Below, in pieces: positions 6,371 through 13,286 of a stretch of 15,251 bases of DNA (position 1 is its first letter; each line of letters starts with the position of its first letter). Source of the stretch: Actinomycetota bacterium (GTDB lineage: Bacteria; Actinomycetota; Acidimicrobiia; Acidimicrobiales; Ilumatobacteraceae). The translations under genes were made by a program, and so were the position numbers. The notes beneath the pieces were generated by a model. That model searched no databases. It was given only the letters and a program-made list of their open reading frames with translations, and was not told where the DNA came from. The DNA is taken from assembly GCA_009704425.1 (NCBI GenBank), contig WLEG01000018.1, forward strand, positions 1 to 15,251, read 5' to 3'.

Positions 6371-7498
6371 GTGGAGCGGATTCGACACGACCGGGTGCTG
6401 TTGCCCGAACGGGGTCTCGGTCCGGCGACGATCACCGTCGACGGGGGACGCATCGTGGCCGTCGAGCCGGAACACACGCGCGGGCCGGAACACACGTGCG
6501 GAGACGGAGACGGGTGGGAGCCGGGCACGATCCTCGCACCGGCGTTCGTGGACCTGCAGGTGAACGGCGTGGACGACGTCGACGTGTGGTCGACGGCGCT
6601 CGACCGGGACGACGAGCGCTGGGATCGGTTGGAGCAACTGCTCGTCGATCGCGGGGTGGGCACATGGTGTCCGACGCTCGTGACCGCGTCCACGGGCAAG
6701 TACGGCCCCGCGATGGACTACCTGGCGGGCCGGACCCGCCGCGCGGACCGCCCGACCATCGCCGGTGTGCATCTGGAGGGTCCGTTTCTCGGTTCGTCGA
6801 CCGGGGCCCATCGTGCCGAGTTGGTGACGTTCCCGACCTCGGACTTCTTCGACGCGTTGCCCGTGGTGCCCGCGATCGTAACCATGGGTGCCGAGCACGA
6901 GGGCGTCCCGAGCGTGATCCGAGAACTCGTCCGCCGCGGTGCGGTGGTCTCGATCGGTCACACCCGCCCGGAACGCCGTGGTTACGAGGAAGCGGTGGCG
7001 GCGGGAGCCCGCATGGTGACGCACCTCCACAACGCGATGAGCGGGTTGGCGCACCGCGAGCCCGGCCTGGCCGCGTGGGCGTTGAACGACGATCGCGTCG
7101 TGGTCGGTCTCATCGCCGACGGTGTGCACGTTCATCCCGACATCGTGCGCCTCACGTTTCGTTGCAAGCCGACCGCGGTCGCTCTGGTCACCGATTCGGT
7201 GGCGTGGCGAAGTGGTCGCGCCGGACCGGTGGACATGACACTCGTGGACGGAGCCCCTCGCCTACCCGACGGCACGTTGGCGGGCAGCGCCACCACCATG
7301 TCGGACAGCCTGCGGGTGTGTCGTTCCGCCGGAGTCCCTCTGGAGGACGCGTTGCGGGCCGCGACCTCCACGCCGGCCCGGGTGATCGGACGCGAGGACG
7401 TGGGTGCCATCCGCGTGGGTGCACGGGCGGACCTGGTGGCGTTGGACGACGACCTCGACGTGGTCGGGGTCTGGCTCGGCGGCGCACGACTGCGTTGA
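6371..7498 (+). CDS. nagA: N-acetylglucosamine-6-phosphate deacetylase
   Basis: This 375-residue enzyme removes acetate from N-acetylglucosamine-6-phosphate in amino-sugar catabolism or cell-wall recycling. The family signatures occur in order: A-P-A-F-V-D-L-Q-V-N-G (the NagA form of the strand-1 motif), H-L-E136-G-P-F, S-I-G-H197-T, T-H218-L-H220-N-A-M-S, I-A-D-G-V-H-V-H-P and the catalytic L-V-T-D275-S. E136, H197 and H218 are the metal ligands by comparison with E. coli NagA. The GTG at 6371 is preferred over the upstream start at 6317, which would overlap the divergent thioesterase gene and add residues with no counterpart in the family. A short tandem duplication of six residues is seen near residues 33-45. 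No nagB or sugar transporter gene is adjacent. Confidence 0.93.
   Translation: MERIRHDRVLLPERGLGPATITVDGGRIVAVEPEHTRGPEHTCGDGDGWEPGTILAPAFVDLQVNGVDDVDVWSTALDRDDERWDRLEQLLVDRGVGTWCPTLVTASTGKYGPAMDYLAGRTRRADRPTIAGVHLEGPFLGSSTGAHRAELVTFPTSDFFDALPVVPAIVTMGAEHEGVPSVIRELVRRGAVVSIGHTRPERRGYEEAVAAGARMVTHLHNAMSGLAHREPGLAAWALNDDRVVVGLIADGVHVHPDIVRLTFRCKPTAVALVTDSVAWRSGRAGPVDMTLVDGAPRLPDGTLAGSATTMSDSLRVCRSAGVPLEDALRAATSTPARVIGREDVGAIRVGARADLVALDDDLDVVGVWLGGARLR
6466..6496 (+). repeat. 13-bp direct repeat, 18-bp period, inside nagA
   Basis: GCCGGAACACACG occurs at 6466-6478 and again at 6484-6496. The 18-bp period is six codons, so the frame is kept and the protein reads P-E-H-T-R-G then P-E-H-T-C-G in a surface loop between the first strands. 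It is probably a recent slippage duplication. Confidence 0.8.
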
Positions 7499-7513
7499 TT
7501 CCGCGGGTGTCGC

Positions 7514-7519
7514 TACCCT
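7514..7519 (+). promoter_or_regulatory. -10 hexamer for the 131-residue orphan gene
   Basis: TACCCT is followed by 7 nt and then the ATG at 7527. It suggests that the gene has its own leaderless transcript despite lying only 28 bp after nagA. Confidence 0.5.
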
Positions 7520-7526
7520 GACCGCC

Positions 7527-7922
7527 ATGCAGATCGTCTCGGCTCTTTTCGTGGAGAACTTCGCCATGCGCCAGGCCCCCGGGCCGAGCACCCGAATCGA
7601 CATCACCGGAGCCATGTTCTCCATGGCCTCCCCGTCGCCGGTGCCCGTCACCCTCGATCCGCACCTGATCGCCCTCATCCATTGCGCGCCACATCAGAGT
7701 GGTGCCGGCGTGTTCGAGGTCGTGTTCCGTCGGGGGATGAACGAGGGCGACGAGCAGATCGCGCGCAACGTGAGCCCCTTCACCGTGGAACCCGGAAAGT
7801 TCACCTATCGCCTCGTGAAGGCGGAACTGGAGTTCACCGAGTACGGCCAGATCTTCGCCCATTGTCGGGTGGATCACGGTCCCTGGCACCTGGTGCCGTT
7901 CACCCTCTTGCCGCCCGCCTGA
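7527..7922 (+). CDS. Conserved-looking hypothetical protein, possibly DUF6941-like
   Basis: The function is not recognised. This 131-residue protein has no signal peptide and no membrane segment. Its pattern alternates hydrophobic strands with short turns. It opens with M-Q-I-V-S-A-L-F-V-E and then a D-I-T-G segment, and it ends with G-P-W-H-L-V-P-F-T-L. That layout (N-terminal hydrophobic strand, internal G-rich turn, late strands ending in V-P-F) reminds me of the small actinobacterial beta-sandwich family DUF6941, a visual resemblance only. The start is supported by TACCCT 7 nt upstream. It lies between nagA and transketolase, each with its own promoter-like element, so it may not share a function with either neighbour. 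Confidence 0.75.
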   Translation: MQIVSALFVENFAMRQAPGPSTRIDITGAMFSMASPSPVPVTLDPHLIALIHCAPHQSGAGVFEVVFRRGMNEGDEQIARNVSPFTVEPGKFTYRLVKAELEFTEYGQIFAHCRVDHGPWHLVPFTLLPPA

Positions 7923-7931
7923 TCGACGGGG

Positions 7932-7967
7932 ATCCCGCGGGTCGTCGGGTCGTCGGGGCCCGCGGAT
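7932..7967 (+). repeat. Imperfect inverted repeat with tandem 8-mers before transketolase
   Basis: The left arm ATCCCGCGGG (7932-7941) pairs, with one bulged C, with CCCGCGGAT (7959-7967). The loop contains GTCGTCGG twice in tandem (7941-7956). The structure ends one base before the transketolase -10 hexamer and begins 10 bp after the orphan stop codon. It could be a terminator-like hairpin (no T-tract follows) or an operator. In such GC-rich sequence it may also be chance. Confidence 0.4.
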
Positions 7968-7973
7968 TACAGT
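7968..7973 (+). promoter_or_regulatory. -10 hexamer for the tkt-tal operon
   Basis: TACAGT is followed by 6 nt and then the GTG at 7980. It is an exact TANNNT match, and no Shine-Dalgarno sequence is present. Confidence 0.55.
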
Positions 7974-7979
7974 CGGGGC

Positions 7980-9941
7980 GTGCCGACTTCACTGGATCCG
8001 ACCACCGATCGTGCCGCCGTCGATATCGCTCGCGGCCTGGCCATGGATGCCCCGTTGGCGGTCAAGAGCGGGCATCAGGGCACCGCGATGTCGTTGGCTC
8101 CGCTGGCCCACGTCCTGTACAGCCGCGTGATGAAGCACGATCCGTCGGATCCGTCGTGGGCCGATCGCGACCGCTTCGTGTTGTCCGCCGGTCATGCGTC
8201 GATCCTGCAGTACTCGATGCTCTTCCTGCAGGGCTACGGATTGTCGATCGACGACTTGAAGGCTTTCCGTCAGTGGGGATCGGCGACGCCCGGACATCCC
8301 GAGGTCGGTCACACGCCCGGCGTCGAGGTCACCACCGGTCCGCTCGGACAGGGAATCGCCAACGCGGTGGGTCTGGCGATGGCCGAACGTCACCTGCGCG
8401 CGCGGTTCGGGTCCGACATCTGCGATCACCACACGTGGGTGATCGCCGGCGACGGATGTCTGATGGAGGGTGTCAGCCACGAGGCGGCGTCGTTCGCCGG
8501 ACACCAGAAGTTGTCGCGTCTCGTGGTGGTGTTCGACGACAACGGCATCACCATCGACGGCGGCACCGGCCTCACGTGCAGTGACGACGTCGCCAAGCGA
8601 TTCGAGTCCTACGGTTGGTCGGTGCGTTCGCTCGGTGAGATCGGCGAGGACCTCGACGCGTTGGAGAACGCCCTCCTCGACGCGCGTGATTCCACCGACG
8701 ACCGACCGAAACTGTTGATCCTGCGCACGAAGGTGGGTGTCCCCTCCCCGGACTGGACCGGCAAGCACGAGGCTCACGGCAACCCGTTCACGGCCGAGCA
8801 CGTCTCGCGCACCAAGGCCGTCATGGGTATCCCCGACGAGCCGTTCTGGGCGCCGGAGTCCGTGGTCTCGGCCGTGCGAGCGGGTGCGGCGCGGTGTCGC
8901 GCCGAGCGCGAGGTGTGGTCGGCCCGCGCCGCGGGTCATTCCGCATGGACCGCTTTCGTGAACGGACCGAGCGCCGGTTGGATCGACGCTCTTCCCGTCT
9001 TCGAACGAGGAGAGTCGATCGCCACGCGCGTGGCGATCCAGAAGGCGTTCGACGCGGTCCTCGCCGACGTTCCCGGGCTCCTCTCGGGTTCGGCCGACCT
9101 CACCGGCAACACCGGAACGAAGTTGTCGGGTCAGAGCGCCGCCTCCCCCGCCACTCCCGACGGACGACAGGTGTACTACGGCATTCGCGAGCACGCCATG
9201 GGATCGATCATGGTGGGCATGGCTCTGCACGGTGGACTGTTGCCCGTGGGCGGAACGTTCTTCGTGTTCTTCGACTACATGAAGCCGCCGGTGCGTCTGG
9301 CGGCGTTGTCGCGCGCGAAGTGCATCTTCGTGTTCAGCCACGATTCGGTCGGTGTGGGCGAGGACGGACCCACGCACCAGCCGATCGAACATCTGGCCGC
9401 GTTGCGCGCCATTCCCGATCTGCAGGTGATCCGACCGTGTGACGCCAACGAGACGTCGCAGGCGTTGCGCGCGGCCATCGAACACGACGGCCCGACGGCC
9501 TTGGTGCTCAGTCGCCAGAATCTTCCGGTCGTCTCCGACGGGTCCGCCGTGACGTTGGGTGCCGCGGTGTTGCGCGAAGGTACCGACGTGTGCCTCGTGG
9601 CCACGGGAAGCGAGGTGGCGGTGGCGCTGGCGGCGGCCGACCGTCTGGCCGAGTCGGGTGTCTCGGCGCGGGTCGTGACCATGCCGTCGTGGGATCGCTT
9701 CGAGGCCACGCGTCGCGCGGATCGCGCGCGGGCCGAGGCGATTCTTCCGACCGGCATGACGACCGTGTCCATCGAGGCCGGAGCGACGCTCGGCTGGCAC
9801 AAGTACGCCGACGAGTGCGTCGGAATCGACCGTTTCGGCGCGAGCGCGCCGGGTGGTGTGGCGTTGGCCAATCTGGGCATCGAGGCCGGCAACGTGGTGC
9901 GCGTGGTCACGGATCTTCTCGGACGCGGAGCCTCGGCCTGA
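7980..9941 (+). CDS. tkt: Transketolase
   Basis: This 653-residue thiamine-diphosphate enzyme moves two-carbon ketol units between sugar phosphates in the non-oxidative pentose phosphate pathway. The N-terminal sugar-site segment is S-G-H32-Q33-G-T-A-M-S-L; most family members have Pro at position 33. The P-G-H-P-E-V-G-H-T-P-G segment and T-T-G-P-L-G-Q-G follow. The TPP/metal motif is G157-D158-G159 to F-D-D-N-G-I. The catalytic glutamate that activates TPP is E404 in G-I-R-E-H-A-M-G. A C-terminal transketolase-C domain contains A-T-G-S-E-V. The GTG start is supported by TACAGT 6 nt upstream. Transaldolase follows after 5 bp, the conserved actinobacterial order, and the two act in the same pathway. 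Confidence 0.97.
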   Translation: MPTSLDPTTDRAAVDIARGLAMDAPLAVKSGHQGTAMSLAPLAHVLYSRVMKHDPSDPSWADRDRFVLSAGHASILQYSMLFLQGYGLSIDDLKAFRQWGSATPGHPEVGHTPGVEVTTGPLGQGIANAVGLAMAERHLRARFGSDICDHHTWVIAGDGCLMEGVSHEAASFAGHQKLSRLVVVFDDNGITIDGGTGLTCSDDVAKRFESYGWSVRSLGEIGEDLDALENALLDARDSTDDRPKLLILRTKVGVPSPDWTGKHEAHGNPFTAEHVSRTKAVMGIPDEPFWAPESVVSAVRAGAARCRAEREVWSARAAGHSAWTAFVNGPSAGWIDALPVFERGESIATRVAIQKAFDAVLADVPGLLSGSADLTGNTGTKLSGQSAASPATPDGRQVYYGIREHAMGSIMVGMALHGGLLPVGGTFFVFFDYMKPPVRLAALSRAKCIFVFSHDSVGVGEDGPTHQPIEHLAALRAIPDLQVIRPCDANETSQALRAAIEHDGPTALVLSRQNLPVVSDGSAVTLGAAVLREGTDVCLVATGSEVAVALAAADRLAESGVSARVVTMPSWDRFEATRRADRARAEAILPTGMTTVSIEAGATLGWHKYADECVGIDRFGASAPGGVALANLGIEAGNVVRVVTDLLGRGASA

Positions 9942-9946
9942 ACGAC

Positions 9947-11053
9947 ATGTCCGACACCGCCCGCCTCCATCGTCTGTACTCCGAGCAGGGTCAGAGTCCC
10001 TGGCTCGACAATCTGCGCCGCGATCTGATCGTCGGTGGCGGTTTGGCCGCCGTGCGGGATTCGGGTGTTCGTGGTCTCACGTCGAATCCCACCATCTTTC
10101 AAAAGGCCATCCAGGGTTCGGCCGACTACGACGCTCAGTTCGCCTCGTTACGTGGCTCCGGCCACTCCGTGATCGAGAGTTACTGGGAGATGGTTCTCAC
10201 CGACATCCGGGGCGCCCTCGACGTGTTCGCTCCCCTGTACGTGTCCAGCGACGGAGGCGACGGCTTCGTGAGCGTGGAGGTCGATCCGAATCTGGCCCAT
10301 GACGGCGAGGGAACCCTCGCGGCGGCGCGCGCCCTGTGGGACCGGGTGGATCGACCCAACCTGATGGTCAAGATCCCCGGCACCGTCGAGGGCCTGCCCG
10401 CCATCCGGCGGATGATCGCCGAGGGTCGCAACGTGAACGTGACCCTGATCTTCGGCCTCGACCGTTACCAGAAGGTGATGGACGCCTACATCGAGGGTCT
10501 CGAGGACCGCGTGGCGTCCGGGCTCGACGTTTCGCGTGTCGCGAGTGTCGCATCGTTCTTCATCAGTCGAGTCGACAGTGAGGTCGACAAGCGACTCGAG
10601 GCCACGGGTACTCCGGAGGCGCTTGCCGAGCGGGGTAAGGCGGCCGTGGCCCAGGCGAAGCTGGCCTACGAGGCTTTCGCCCGCACCTTCTCCGGGGCCC
10701 GCTGGGAGGCCCTCGCCGCCCGTGGTGCGCGGGTGCAGCGTCCGTTGTGGGCGTCGACCAGCACGAAGAACCCGTCGTATCCCGACACTCTCTACGTGGA
10801 CGAACTCATCGGTCCGTTCACCGTGAACACCCTGCCCGATGCCACCGTGGACGCGTTCGCCGACCACGGCACCGTCGCCCGTCGTATCGACGTCGATGTC
10901 GACGAGAGTCACCGCGTGTGGTCGGCTCTCCCCGGCCTCGGTGTCGACATGGACGACGTGGCCGCGCGACTCGAGGCCGAGGGCGTGGCGTCGTTCCGAA
11001 AGAGTTTCGACGAGTTGCTCGACGCTCTGAGCGCCAAGCAACCGTCACTCTGA
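9947..11053 (+). CDS. tal: Transaldolase (actinobacterial long form)
   Basis: This 368-residue aldolase transfers dihydroxyacetone from sedoheptulose-7-phosphate to glyceraldehyde-3-phosphate, linking the pentose phosphate pathway and glycolysis. The signature T45-S-N-P48-T-I-F lies at the end of strand 2. The Schiff-base lysine is K142 in L-M-V-K-I-P-G-T, followed by N-V-N-V-T-L-I-F. The protein is longer than E. coli TalB and matches the actinobacterial and cyanobacterial class. The ATG is 5 bp after the transketolase stop, so it is cotranscribed; no strong Shine-Dalgarno sequence is visible. The usual actinobacterial continuation zwf-opcA-pgl is absent here, because the operon ends against a convergent gene one base after the stop codon. 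Confidence 0.97.
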   Translation: MSDTARLHRLYSEQGQSPWLDNLRRDLIVGGGLAAVRDSGVRGLTSNPTIFQKAIQGSADYDAQFASLRGSGHSVIESYWEMVLTDIRGALDVFAPLYVSSDGGDGFVSVEVDPNLAHDGEGTLAAARALWDRVDRPNLMVKIPGTVEGLPAIRRMIAEGRNVNVTLIFGLDRYQKVMDAYIEGLEDRVASGLDVSRVASVASFFISRVDSEVDKRLEATGTPEALAERGKAAVAQAKLAYEAFARTFSGARWEALAARGARVQRPLWASTSTKNPSYPDTLYVDELIGPFTVNTLPDATVDAFADHGTVARRIDVDVDESHRVWSALPGLGVDMDDVAARLEAEGVASFRKSFDELLDALSAKQPSL

Positions 11054-11054
11054 C

Positions 11055-11273
11055 TCATTCACCGATGAGGTGGATGGCCTTCTCGATGGAACGTCGCGCC
11101 TGCGACAGTGTCTTGTCGACGGCGGGTCGTCCTTGGCGACGCGCCGACGCCTCGCGAAGCACGTCGAACTGAACGTCGTCCAGTCGCGACAGGACCTCGC
11201 GCAGATCCGCCGCGATCTCGTCGAGGCGTTCGCGTTGGCGCGCATCGAGTTCGTCGGAGGGTTCGGAGATCAT
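11055..11273 (-). CDS. Small helical protein translationally coupled to GlcF
   Basis: The function is not recognised. This 72-residue cytosolic protein is very rich in charged residues (R, E, D) with regularly spaced leucine, valine and isoleucine, as expected for amphipathic helices or a coiled coil. It has no cysteine and no membrane segment. The N-terminal half is acidic and the C-terminal half, from about R46, is more basic. Its ATG overlaps the GlcF stop codon (ATGA), and an AAGGGAG Shine-Dalgarno sequence lies 7 nt before it, so real translation is likely. An accessory or assembly role in the glycolate oxidase complex is an inference from position alone. Confidence 0.72.
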   Translation of the reverse strand: MISEPSDELDARQRERLDEIAADLREVLSRLDDVQFDVLREASARRQGRPAVDKTLSQARRSIEKAIHLIGE

Positions 11274-12487
11274 CGGGCGACTCCCTTGGTGCGGGCGGGC
11301 AGGATCGTGTCGCGGACGATGTCGACCGGGTGGCGCACCGGGAGGCCCGCCGACGCGAGGAACATCGAACATCCCGGATTGGCCGACGCCACCACGATGT
11401 CGGAGCGTCCGGCGCGGGCGGATTCGATGACGGCCACCTTCCGGTCCCGTACCTCCTCGGCGAGCCGCGGATGAAGGAGCGAGTACGCGCCTCCCGCGCC
11501 ACAGCACAGGCCGTCGTCGGTCAATTCGATCACATCCGCCCGATCACGCAGAACGCGTCGCGTGGCGCCGTGCACCTTCTGGACGTGCCGATGGTGGCAC
11601 GGGTCCTGGATGACGACGGTGGGGGTCTCGGAACGTGTGGGTGCGAGGAGGGGGGCGATGTCGTCTCGATCCATCAACGTGGCCAGCCACTCCACCGCGT
11701 CGACCACCCGCGCCGAGAACATGCGTGCCTCGTCGGTGTCGAGAAGTCGGCCGTACTCCTTCATCGCCGCGCCACAGCCGGCCGAATCAACGATGATCGG
11801 TGCGTGTCCGGGCATGGAGCGCATGGTGCGCTCGGCCAGTCGGACGCTCTCGTCGTGCATGCCCGCGTGGGTGTGCAGGGCCCCGCAACATGATCCTTCC
11901 GGACCCGGTATTCCGTGGCGGAGACCCACCCGTTCGGCGAGTTCGGCGACGGAACGGTGTGTTCCCCGTTGCCAGACGTCCATCACGCAGCCCGTCAGGA
12001 TCCAGACGTCGGGTTCGCCCGTCACCGCGCGCAGTGGAGCATCGTTGCGCCAGCTCAATCGCGGCAATCCCATCCGACGGGGAACGAGGCGCAGACGTTG
12101 GGCCACGGCGAGCAACGGACGGGACCACAGGAGCAGTCGATGGTGGCGCAGGAGGGACAGGCCGACACGAAGCCAGCGGGGGCTCACCCGGCCCGTGCGG
12201 GCGAGATCGGTCTTGGCTCCCTCGATCATGCGTCCGTACGGAACGCCACTCGGACACGCGGGTTCGCAGGCCCGACATTGGATGCAGGTGTCGAGGAACG
12301 TCACCGATTCGGCGTCCAGACGGAGGTGGCCGTCGGCGACGCCCTTCATGATGGCGATGCGACCGCGAGGCGACAGGGCCTCCTCCCCCGTCGCGCGAAA
12401 GGTGGGGCAGTGCGGAAGGCACAAACCACAACCCACGCAGGTGGCGATGTCGTCGGGCGACACGGAGGCGAGTCGGCTCGACGTCAC
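11270..12487 (-). CDS. glcF: Glycolate oxidase iron-sulfur subunit (GlcF-like)
   Basis: This 405-residue (Fe-S)-binding subunit passes electrons from the FAD subunits of glycolate/D-lactate-type dehydrogenases toward the respiratory chain. Two ferredoxin-type 4Fe-4S motifs are visible: C17-x2-C20-x2-C23-x3-C27-P and C68-x2-C71-x2-C74-x3-C78-P. Two CCG domains follow, with G-S-C-C-G-A and G-L-C-C-G-A-G-G as their cores. The GTG at 12487 is chosen because a TACCGT hexamer lies exactly 6 nt upstream; longer in-frame starts up to 12646 would run into the neighbouring gene. The matching FAD subunits GlcD and GlcE lie on the same strand about 1.7 kb upstream, separated by a plus-strand gene and a kinase gene. 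A related LutA/LldE-like lactate role is less likely, given GlcE and GlcD nearby. Confidence 0.9.
   Translation of the reverse strand: MTSSRLASVSPDDIATCVGCGLCLPHCPTFRATGEEALSPRGRIAIMKGVADGHLRLDAESVTFLDTCIQCRACEPACPSGVPYGRMIEGAKTDLARTGRVSPRWLRVGLSLLRHHRLLLWSRPLLAVAQRLRLVPRRMGLPRLSWRNDAPLRAVTGEPDVWILTGCVMDVWQRGTHRSVAELAERVGLRHGIPGPEGSCCGALHTHAGMHDESVRLAERTMRSMPGHAPIIVDSAGCGAAMKEYGRLLDTDEARMFSARVVDAVEWLATLMDRDDIAPLLAPTRSETPTVVIQDPCHHRHVQKVHGATRRVLRDRADVIELTDDGLCCGAGGAYSLLHPRLAEEVRDRKVAVIESARAGRSDIVVASANPGCSMFLASAGLPVRHPVDIVRDTILPARTKGVAR
11281..11287 (-). promoter_or_regulatory. Shine-Dalgarno sequence of the 72-residue gene
   Basis: On the minus strand AAGGGAG lies within the end of glcF, 7 nt before the ATG at 11273. 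It supports independent translation initiation of the small protein. Confidence 0.65.
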
Positions 12488-12493
12488 GTCATC

Positions 12494-12499
12494 ACGGTA
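12494..12499 (-). promoter_or_regulatory. -10 hexamer for glcF
   Basis: On the minus strand TACCGT is followed by 6 nt and then the GTG at 12487. It implies that glcF and the 72-residue gene have their own promoter, separate from glcD/glcE. Confidence 0.55.
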
Positions 12500-12548
12500 G
12501 TCGCCGTTGTGACGTGACCGGCGGAAGCGTCCACCCGTCGAAACCGCA

Positions 12549-12554
12549 TAAGGT
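12549..12554 (+). promoter_or_regulatory. -10 hexamer for the mycothiol-dependent-type enzyme gene
   Basis: TAAGGT is followed by 6 nt (TCCTCC) and then the ATG at 12561. No Shine-Dalgarno sequence is present; TCCTCC is the anti-sense of one. The promoter is divergent from that of glcF. Confidence 0.55.
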
Positions 12555-12560
12555 TCCTCC

Positions 12561-13286
12561 ATGCCCAGCACTCCGGATTTTCTCGCGGCGGTTCGCACCA
12601 GCACCGACGAACTTCGTCGTCTCGCTCGTTCCACCCACGACACCATCGTTCCGGACTGTCCCGGCTGGCTGGGGCGCGACGTGGTGGCCCACCTGGGTCG
12701 GGTCTACGCGAGCGTCACCGCCATCGTCGATGCCCGGGCCTCGGGTCCGGTGGATCCGGGTGATGCGGGGGTCGCTCCGGTGGGGGCGGCGATCATGGAG
12801 TGGATCGACGAACGATGCGAGGCCATGATCGAGGCGATCTCGGGTATCGCGTCCGACGAGCGGGTGTGGACCTGGTCGGACGACCACACCGGTGGTTTCT
12901 ACCACCGACGAATGGCCCACGAGACCGCGGTGCACGTGTGCGACCTTCAGCGCGCGATCGCCGTCACCGTCACGATGGATCGGGACCTGGCGTGCGACGG
13001 AATCGACGAGGCCTACGGTCTGATCCTGCCGTTCGGTATGAAGAGACGGAACCGTGAGTTTCCGTCCTCGACTCTGCATCTCCATTGCACCGATGGCCCG
13101 GGCGAGTGGATGATCGTCCCGCGTGGGGACACGGTGGAGGTTCGACACGAGCATGCCAAGGGTGACGTGGCATGGCGGGGGCCGGCCGTGGGTCTGTTGT
13201 TGGCGGCGTGGGGACGACGTCACACGGGAGTGGTGGGCTTCGGCGATCCGCGGGCGTCCGAGGAGTGGTACAGCCTCGGAGTCTGA
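12561..13286 (+). CDS. Maleylpyruvate isomerase-family (MDMPI/DinB-like) mycothiol-dependent enzyme
   Basis: This 241-residue protein has the four-helix MDMPI N-terminal domain of the DinB superfamily, used by actinobacterial mycothiol-dependent transferases and isomerases. The metal-ligand pattern is visible: H44 in V-V-A-H-L-G, then H120-E-T-A-V-H125 after R-R-M-A. A conserved C-P-G-W motif is at 33-36. The C-terminal part, including L-H-L-H-C-T-D and the final G-D-P-R-A-S, matches the small MDMPI C-terminal domain. It probably attaches mycothiol to, or uses it to isomerise or detoxify, an electrophile; the substrate is unknown. The plus-strand gene splits the glycolate oxidase subunit genes, and it abuts the convergent kinase gene with zero bases between their stop codons. 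Confidence 0.85.
   Translation: MPSTPDFLAAVRTSTDELRRLARSTHDTIVPDCPGWLGRDVVAHLGRVYASVTAIVDARASGPVDPGDAGVAPVGAAIMEWIDERCEAMIEAISGIASDERVWTWSDDHTGGFYHRRMAHETAVHVCDLQRAIAVTVTMDRDLACDGIDEAYGLILPFGMKRRNREFPSSTLHLHCTDGPGEWMIVPRGDTVEVRHEHAKGDVAWRGPAVGLLLAAWGRRHTGVVGFGDPRASEEWYSLGV

Noticed and set aside
7989..9800. 603-codon open reading frame on the minus strand opposite transketolase
   Set aside because: It is a shadow of GC-rich coding sequence. Its translation is rich in R, G and H with no recognisable motif, and the plus strand encodes an unmistakable transketolase.
12488..12646. Longer N-terminus of GlcF starting at 12646 or 12561
   Set aside because: It would overlap the divergent gene, the extra residues look unlike GlcF, and the TACCGT-N6-GTG at 12487 gives a better start.
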